Both the position numbers and the translations under genes were made by a program. A stretch of 64,000 nucleotides of DNA from Armigeres subalbatus (lineage: Eukaryota; Arthropoda; Insecta; Diptera; Culicidae), in the NCBI RefSeq assembly GCF_024139115.2, contig NC_085139.1:106431935-106495934 (forward strand), given 5' to 3'. The notes under the pieces were generated by a model. The model did no database searches, was not told where the DNA came from, and was given only the letters and a program-made list of their open reading frames with translations. Positions 57,495 to 64,000 of the stretch are shown one piece after another. How positions within the stretch are numbered: position 1 is the stretch's first letter; each line of letters opens with the position of its first letter.

Positions 57495-58560
57495 AGCTAG
57501 ATGACCGACCTTCTTAGCTCCTCCGAGTTTTAGATAGATAGGGACTCTCCGGAAGCGCGCGGCGATGGATTTTTCGATTTTGACGGGAGGCATTGACCAA
57601 TTTCTTGCTCCGTGGTCGTGGTCGATTTGGTTTTCCGTTTCTTGGTTAGGTGATTTCCATGTGGCCTTGTAGATATTCTTGCGGGGGAAGGAAGTGCTTC
57701 GGATTACCATTTCGCGGGAGCCTGCAAAGTTTATGCATCGTTGACCGTTGTCGTTCGATACGGTATGCAGACTATCCGTTCCGATGACCGGTCTATACAT
57801 TTCCTCCCTTCCTACTTGAGCGTTCATGTCGCCGATGAAGATTTTGACGTCCCACAGTGGGCATCCTGCATATGTTTGCGCTTCTTTCTCGTCGTCGGGT
57901 CTCCTTTCGTGTGGGCAGTGCACACGCAAAAAAAAAGCGTTTATGAATTCGTGAACAGTTCACGGTGTATTTTTTTTGGGAACGGATTCACGGATTCGGT
58001 CACGGTCACAGTCACGTTTTCTGGAACGTTCTGGAAAACGTGACTGGTGTTCCCGAATCCATGAATTAAATCACGGTGTATTTTTGTTGGTTCACGAATT
58101 CGGGAACGCTTTTTTTTTTTGCATACACGTTGTTGACGCTATAGTTGAAAAAACGACCTTTTATTCTCCCTCAGGTTGCATATCCTTGCGTTGATTGGCT
58201 GCCACCCAATCACGCATTAGCGCATCTTGCCCAGCATTCCGGTTCACAGCTCGTTGGTGGTGCCATAGCTTCGGTAAAAGGTAGCCGCTTGATGCCCGCT
58301 TTTCCACACTTTCTGTCCTGTCCAGCAGATTTCCTACAGCGCTACGACGTCGAAGTAGCGGGGATGTAATTCATCGTAGATTATCCTGTCGCAAGCTGCG
58401 AAGCCTAGCGACTTGTAGTTCCATGTTCCAAGCTTCCAATCGTGATCCTTTATTCGTCGCCTAGATTGTTGCCGATTGTATCGAGTCGTATTATTTTCTA
58501 TGTCGTTCGTAATGGTTGTTTTTAAAGGAGGCTTATTGGGCCTGCGCAAACCTCCTGTCT
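57495..58560 (-). pseudogene. RTE-like element copy 2, endonuclease fragment
   Basis: The frame 57438-57929 carries VKIFIGDMNAQVGREEMYRP, VSNDNGQRCINFAGSREMV and TENQIDHDHG, the middle of an RTE endonuclease. The 5' part at 58334-58549 carries WKLGTWNYKSLGF and YFDVVAL, the start of the domain. They are interrupted by the hairpin MITE at 57924-58124. It is a relative of the 41365-42132 endonuclease, not a recent duplicate. Confidence 0.85.
57924..58124. mobile_element. Hairpin MITE with ACGCAAAAAAAAAGCGTT ends
   Basis: Left ACGCAAAAAAAAAGCGTT, then GAATTCGTGAAC and TCACGGTGTATTTT; right end read inward ATGCAAAAAAAAAAAGCGTT with the same internal words. It is inserted in the endonuclease gene. 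About 200 bp. Confidence 0.75.
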
Positions 58561-58829
58561 CGTCGGAGGGCCGTCGGAGGGTCTAACACCAGGACTTGGG
58601 CTTGAGCGCTTTGAGCAGCACACGGTTACTTTGGCGGACCCTACTTCCTGATACATGCAGCTTTTTATAGAGGTTTAACAGGGCCCACTGTCAAATCCCA
58701 CCACGTTCTAGGCAGGCACCACAACTCGCAAATAGCCTGGGAAACGATCGTCAAGCCATTGGACACAGTCCCTGCTGCCCTGATTTGGGAATACATCGCA
58801 TCGCCGACTCTCAGCTCTTACAACTTTAA
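58561..58829. other. Junction segment
   Basis: Between two oppositely oriented retroelement fragments. Contains CGTCGGAGG repeats at 58563-58580 and no frame of note. Confidence 0.35.
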
Positions 58830-59505
58830 CTAGATAGCTTCGCTGATTGGTACTCTCTGGAATTTCACCAACATATTGCTCTCTGGTGCGTTCGGCTCTA
58901 AAGTACTGTTCTGTTGTCTGGAGACCGTCTTACAACAACGGCGCTGAGAGATACCGAATCTGTTCAACGCCTTTTCCTTTGATTCGCGCTTTGTATGCTA
59001 CCTTGGCAGGATCCGTTTCCTATCGAGTTACGAAAGCCGATGTCAGCTGATCAACTTGGAGCTACTTCGCTCAAGGAGAGATGTCGACAAAGCCATTATG
59101 TCACCGATACCCTGCATGGACGAATCGACTGTGGAGTTATATTGGAACGAATAGACCTGAACGTCCAGCAACGCACGCTCCGTAACAGCCATATGTTGAG
59201 GCTGCCCTTTTGTCGTACAAATTATGGCATGCATGGAGCAGTATGTGGCCTACAGCGTGTCTTCAACAGAGTCGCTTCACTCTTCGATTTCCACGTTACA
59301 CGGAGCATGTCACGCCGAAGATTTGCATCGTTTGTCGCAGACATAAACGGCGAAGACAATGACAATCCTTTTTAAAATGTTTTGTACCTACTTTGAATTA
59401 TCTCTTGACAACATCTTTTCATGTACACTTTTTTTTTTCAAATACTCTACATCATTGGGGCTAAATGTAGCCTATTGATGCAACAACAATAAAGAATAAA
59501 GAATA
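58830..59505 (+). pseudogene. CR1/Jockey-like non-LTR retrotransposon, C-terminal fragment
   Basis: The plus frames 58847-59050 (LVRSALKYCSVVWRPSYNNG) and 58995-59375 (MLPWQDPF, HGRIDCGVILERIDLNVQQR, LRNSHMLRLPFCRTNYGMHG, CGLQRVFNRVASLFDFHV) give the post-RT C-terminal domain. RT is absent. The tail AATAAAGAATAAAGAATA at about 59488-59505 is the 3' end. The same domain is seen at 44050-44330. Confidence 0.82.
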
Positions 59506-59638
59506 GCAGACACGAAAGACCATCACCTTGCCGTAACCATCTGCGCATTTCAAAGGGACTCGAGAATGCCCATGAAACTCGAATTACGCACAATTCACTC
59601 TGAGAACCAACAGAAAATCGTGTTTGATATTCTAATAC

Positions 59639-59672
59639 GAGTATAGGGCGAGCCTTCATGCCCCACGTAGGC
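59639..59672 (-). repeat. 34-bp copy of I-type RNase H sequence
   Basis: GAGTATAGGGCGAGCCTTCA continuing TGCCCCACGTAGGC repeats 57124-57157 with one change, outside any other homology. On the minus strand it reads YVGHEGSPYT, as in the RNase H frame. Confidence 0.8.
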
Positions 59673-60538
59673 TTCATTGTTGTCCGTGCTGGATTGCACC
59701 GGGTGGCATCGTGTCGCGAAACGGGCGGGTCCCGTGGCATAACCTTCGACGCATCATCTCGATCCTCTTCAAACCTGGACCGGCGTGGGCGATCACGGTG
59801 GATCCTTCTATGCTCCGCCAGTGGAGTGGCGAAAACGGCTCCTCTGAAGTCGAACGGGATGGTGGTAATCGTCCCTCTGTCGGATGGATGGCGCACCGGG
59901 GCTTTACGTCTTCCGAGATTATAGCACTCACTCTCCAAGATCCGCCGGTTCCTTGCACTTCTTCTTCTACCGTTCTTCTTCTACCGGACGAATCCGATGC
60001 AGGAAGCACAGGATGAACGAAATCCTCCAGGACACTCTTCGTAGCACTACCGGGCAAATTGAAACACGCGTTCACAGGCGTTCACTACTTTTAAGGAAAA
60101 AAGGAATCGACAGATTAAAAAAAACCACCACTTTTTAGGTTCAAGGCGTTCACCTAATAGAGAGCGATTCAGTCGCTGACAGTCCCTTTTAAGGGGTTCC
60201 TCCTTCCTGGTATAGGATTTATTCCCGACAGTCGTAGTCAACTGTGGCGGTTATGTGTAACGTTGTGGGATAGGTAAAGGAGGGGTGTTCAAAGGCATTG
60301 GGAATAATTTATTCTCGGTATAATTTTTGGTTCATATTCGTTTGATTTTCAGTTCGTTCTTATTTCTAGCTCATCGAATTCATTGTTTTTTTTGTGATTA
60401 TATAATAATGTCAATAGCAACAGCAATAGTAATAATAATTTGTGAATAGTAATAGCAGTAATAACAAATAAAAGAACAGAGAATACCAAAACTACTGTAC
60501 AAAATATTTACAAATGCAAATGTAGCCGAAGTAAGAGG
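59673..60538. other. Unassigned stretch with overlapping minus and plus frames
   Basis: A 133-codon minus frame at 59674-60075 is rich in R, S and P and has no domain. It could be part of a retroelement first ORF or 5' UTR. An AT-rich microsatellite-like zone (AATAGTAATAATAA) lies at about 60400-60470. Confidence 0.3.
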
Positions 60539-60936
60539 TTACAATTGCAGCAGATGGACGTGAGGACTCTTTGCCCTCACCTTGATCAAGCGTATCAGAT
60601 TTTCGGGAAATCCATGTTCGTGCATTAAGTGCCATAGCTGATCTCGATCGATTGTATCATATGCGGCTTTGAAGTCGATGAATAGATGATGTGTGGGCAC
60701 GTTGTATTCGCGGAATTTCTGCAATACTTGGCGAAAGGTGAACGCCTGGTACGTGGTGGAGCGTTCGCCAATAAATCCCGACTGGTACTGGCCCACGAAC
60801 TCTCTTGCAATTTGTGCTAGTCGACGGCATAAAATTTGGTAGAGTACCTTGTAGTCGGCGTTCAGCAATGTGATTGCGCGGTAGTGGCTACAATCCAACT
60901 TATCGTCCTTTATGTAGATGGGACACACGACACCAT
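60539..60936 (-). pseudogene. RTE-like element copy 3, reverse transcriptase fragment
   Basis: CSHYRAITLLNADYKVLYQI, VGQYQSGFIGERSTTYQAFT and THHLFIDFKAAYDTIDRDQL, EHGFPENLIRLIK form the finger and first palm motifs. The catalytic ADD part is lost downstream. Upstream the frame is cut by the CGTAGCC-ended element. A further piece of what is probably the same copy lies at 63886-64000. Confidence 0.85.
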
Positions 60937-61148
60937 GGACGTAGCCAGGATTTCGAGAAGGGGGGGGGGCAACTTTTTTTGTCTTCTAAATCGTAGCTTT
61001 ATAGTAGTTTTATAAAAACACATGAATATTAACACATGAAACCAAATCAAAACCAAATCGAAACAATAATGATTAAAACAATAATGGATTTAAAAATGCG
61101 TGATTTATTGCTCATCGAATATTTTTTAATAAAGTGAGAAAAATGTTC

Positions 61149-61530
61149 GATTCCCAGCCCCTCCACCAAACCCTTGTCAGTCGCCAGAAGCGCAGTCCGT
61201 ACGGTGGCGTTTTGGGGAACGCGCCTCACCGACACGGCTGCCTGATGACGACTAACAGACCTGTTCTTCTCGGAGGCATTCCTCCAACGTTCTTCGATTA
61301 ATGGCAACCGAACAAAGCAACGATCACTGGATTCACCACATGGACAAATGAACACAATGGACTAACGATGATATTGACTGGCAATGACAACAATAACGAT
61401 TTATGGACATCTAAAAATAGATTCTGTGTGGACTCTGTACAGCAGAGTACCACAGTAGATCACGGCACAGTAGCGGTTAAGAACACAGAGTGCCTGCCAA
61501 ATAAACATACGAATAAAAAAAAAAAAAGCG
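61149..61530 (+). mobile_element. tRNA-derived SINE of the 47208-48331 type, 5' truncated
   Basis: Starts at the B box (TTCGATTCCCAGCCCCTCCA) and contains GGTGGCGTTTTGGGGAACGC, TTCTCGGAGGCATTCCTCCA and the 3' part GAACACAGAGTGCCTGCCAA, then an A-rich tail. It lacks the first ~50 bp and the MITE that splits the other copy. Confidence 0.85.
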
Positions 61531-61699
61531 AGAAAAATATTAACGAACTTAGTATTCAGAAAGAATATAAAATCGGCTATAACAATTATTATAAAAATCC
61601 TGCATTCTTCCATAAGATTAAGAAAACTAGAACCATACATCTGAATTTTTAAACAAATCCTCTCTGAAATAATATTTATTATTAAATGGGCAGAAAAAT

Positions 61700-63660
61700 A
61701 AATATGCAAGCTTTCTCCAGGAATTCCTAAATTCCATAAAATTTTCCGTGAATTGTTTCGAGTAATTTCTTGTGAAAATTTCAAAGAATTTCTCCAGGAA
61801 TTCCACCGGAAATTTATACAGAAATTATACCGAAAATGAAATCAACAATGGAATTTTCGGAGGAATTCCTAGATTAATTCGCAATGAAATCCTGAAAGAA
61901 TTCCGGTGGAAACTTCAAGATTTCCACTGGGAGATCCTCCAGGAGTTTCTCCGTAAATTCCTCATGGAATTCTTCCAGGAGTTCCACCGGCATTTCCATC
62001 AAGAATTTCTCTAGGATTTCCTTCGAGAATTATTTCGGTAGTTCTATCGGCAGTTCCTCTGAAAATTCTTCCGGGAATTTCGGCTGAATTGGAATTTATT
62101 TAGGCTTCTTAAGGAATTTATATAGATTTTCCACCAGAGGAGAAATTATCAGAGGAATTCTCGGAGGAACTGCCGGTGGAACTTCTGGAGGAATTTATTG
62201 AAGAACTACAGGAAGAATTTCCGGAGGAAATCCTGGAGGAGCTCTCGTAAGAATTCTAGGATAAACTCCCAAAAGAACTTCCGTAAGAATTCTAGGAGTA
62301 ACTCCTGGAAGAATTCTTGAAAGAAACTCCCGGAGGAATTCCCGTAAGAACTTTCAGAGAAATTCTCCGAGGAACTTCTGGAGTAATTTGTAGATAAATG
62401 CCTAAAGAAATGCTAAATGAATTTCTGGATTGATTGAATTCCCGAAGGAACTACTGGTGGAACTTCAGAGGAACATCCGGTGGAATACCCTAGAGGAAGA
62501 GAAAAAATATTTCTGAAGGAACTTCCGAAATCCCATTCACCTTGAAATTTCTGCCAAATATCGTCCAGGAATTCCCTGTGAAGTTCCTGGAGGTATTACC
62601 GGAGAATTTTTTGGAAAACCTCCTGGAAGAACTCCCGGAGGAACTCCCACAAGCACTTCCGGAGGAATTTCCACATGGAAGTCCTGAAATAACTCTTAGA
62701 GAAGTTCCTAAAGGAATTTCCGAAAAAATATCTGAAGGAATTCCCAGAAAAGTACCAGGAGAAATTAATGCAGAAATTCCCAGATGAAATCCTGAAAGTA
62801 TTCCCAGATGAATTGCTGAAGAAAATCCCTGCGGATTGTTCCGAAGAAATTTCTGGAAGAACTCTTGGCAGATATCCGAGTAAATTCCGAGTGAAGTCCG
62901 GAAGGAATTCTAGTACACTTCCGCCGAAAATCTCCCGAAGAAATTCCTGAAGGAATTCCTGGAGAAGTACCTGAAGAAACTCCCGAAAAAATACCTGTAA
63001 GAATTTCTGGGGAAATACTTGGACGATTTCCAGAAGAAATCCATGAAGATATTTCTAGAGGATTTCTTGAAGGATATTCTGAAGTAATTGCGAAAAGAAT
63101 TCCAGATTGGAATACTAGATGATTTCGCTATTGAATGTTTGGAGGTATTCCAGGAAAATTTCCTGGAAGTAATACCGGAGGAATTAAAGGAAGAGTTCCG
63201 AGAGGAATGCCCGGAGAAGTTCCTAGAAGAATTTCCGAAGGAATTTCTTATAGATTTACAAGTGAAATTATGGAGCTAAATCGGAGGATGTCGGTCATAA
63301 ATTTTTGAAGAAACTTCTGGTAGAAATTTGGGAAGAAATTCCGTATGTATTCTTGACGAAACTCTCGAATGCATGCCTGAAGGAAATGCCGGATTTTTCC
63401 TGAAGAAAAAATAGCCGAAGAAATATCAAGAAGTAAATCTTGAAGAGAAGAAAAAAAATCTTCAAGGAATTTCCTCGTGAGTTTCCTAAAAAAATTTAGG
63501 GGGGGTTTCTAGATAAGGAGGAATTACAATTACATGAGAAGGATTTTCGAACGATTTTCAGAGGAATTTGTGGATAACTTTCCGGAGGAATTCAGAAGTT
63601 CCCAGGGAAGTTTCTAGAAGGAATTCAAGGAGAATTTTTGAGCCCGAAATGTTTCGAGTT
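61700..63660. repeat. Degenerate short-period repeat (GGAATTYCYGGAGGAA-like)
   Basis: For almost 2 kb the sequence is built from words such as GGAATTCC, AAGAATTTC, CCGGAGGAA and CTGGAGGAA at irregular spacing of about 12-30 bp. Frames here read as FLEELPEELP-type low-complexity peptides and are not genes. Confidence 0.85.
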
Positions 63661-63885
63661 GTTTTGAACTTTCATATATTATGGATCCTGGATGCCCTAA
63701 TAAGTTTTGGGAATCTTTTGAATTTCAACCATCTATTTCTGTATATGATTGGATCGTAAAGTACACATGTTTGAGGGAATTCATTTCAGTACCCGTTCAA
63801 TCTTTCCACAATTTGAGGGGAGGGGGGGAGCGACGCCCCCCCCCCTGCCCCCCCTTGGCTACGCCCTTGGTTCTTCTCGTCTGTC

Positions 63886-64000
63886 ATGTTGATTGCACTT
63901 ATCCGTTCGTTGAGCTTCTGGCGGTACTCAGCCGATACTCCTTCCGCCGACAATCGTTGGATATTGTAACGCATCGTTCGCTGTGATCTTTCGTTCGATA
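63886..64000 (-). pseudogene. RTE-like element copy 3, linker between endonuclease and RT (runs off window)
   Basis: MRYNIQRLSAEGVSAEYRQK and LNERISAIN on the minus strand match the linker downstream of the endonuclease in the 39277-43020 copy (about 95% DNA identity by eye to 41360-41460). The element continues beyond the window. Confidence 0.85.

Larger units (their letters stand above)
60937..63870. mobile_element. 2.9-kb element with GGRCGTAGCC ends, filled by SINE and degenerate repeats
   Basis: GGACGTAGCCAGGATTTCGA, then a run of G, stands at the left. The right end read inward is GGGCGTAGCCAAGGGGGGGC. Both lead into G runs. It holds a SINE fragment and about 2 kb of degenerate GGAATTCC-type repeats. 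It separates two RTE fragments. Confidence 0.55.

Noticed and set aside
61700..63660. Several plus-strand frames encoding EELPEELP-like peptides
   Set aside because: They follow a degenerate short-period DNA repeat, so the peptides reflect the repeat and not a conserved protein.

Overview
This window is eukaryotic and looks like intergenic or intronic DNA from a mosquito genome, most likely Aedes. I infer the genus from several tRNA-derived SINEs of the type I recognise as Feilai (tRNA-like head, GAA-repeat tail), from RTE-, R1-, Jockey/Juan-like and I-type non-LTR retrotransposon remnants, and from a very dense set of MITEs with TA, TAA, TTAA and 8-bp target duplications. No complete host protein-coding gene is visible, and there is no bacterial, viral or CRISPR architecture.

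Layout. 0-4 kb: a truncated copia-type gag-pol (minus strand), cut at its 3' end by a repeat whose ends are rich in AGTGACTTT. 4-11 kb: AT-rich DNA with five MITE or hairpin elements. 11-18 kb: broken RTE-like and R1-like elements, R1-type 3' UTR repeats and a Feilai insertion with a clear 9-bp target duplication. 18-21 kb: a 450-bp SINE with a ~21-bp target duplication, then 1.3 kb of (GGAAGAA)n framed by inverted repeats. 21.8-27 kb: a 4.9-kb DNA element that splits a Feilai copy. It carries repeated GC-rich modules, TATA boxes and two sequences that match the histone mRNA stem-loop consensus. This is the most unusual object here.

28.2-30 kb: the best candidate for host gene structure, with a TATA/initiator pair, a CRE-like site and a 1.7-kb putative 5' UTR exon ending in AAG|GTGAGT. 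31-39 kb: long-armed inverted repeats, a Jockey-like fragment, two small coding fragments of an unidentified transposon-like gene, and a pair of the same MITE in inverted orientation. One of that pair holds a 713-bp insertion whose empty site is preserved in the other. 39-43 kb: the most complete RTE-like element (endonuclease plus reverse transcriptase, frameshifted), split by an hAT-type MITE with an exact 8-bp duplication.

43-48.4 kb: a CR1/Jockey-like fragment, then a 4-kb palindromic element holding two MITEs, one Feilai and a second type of SINE that is itself split by another MITE. 48.5-51 kb: two tandem-repeat arrays, the larger inside 108-bp direct repeats. 51-56 kb: mostly unique AT-rich DNA and a 2-kb CCCAAGTAAC-ended element. 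56-64 kb: I-type, RTE-type and CR1-type fragments, and a large CGTAGCC-ended element filled with degenerate GGAATTCC-type repeats, which separates two pieces of a third RTE copy.

Nothing here works as a pathway. The genes are mobile-element genes, nearly all broken, and the useful content is the order of nested insertions. Names of element families are my recognition from sequence and were not checked against a database.
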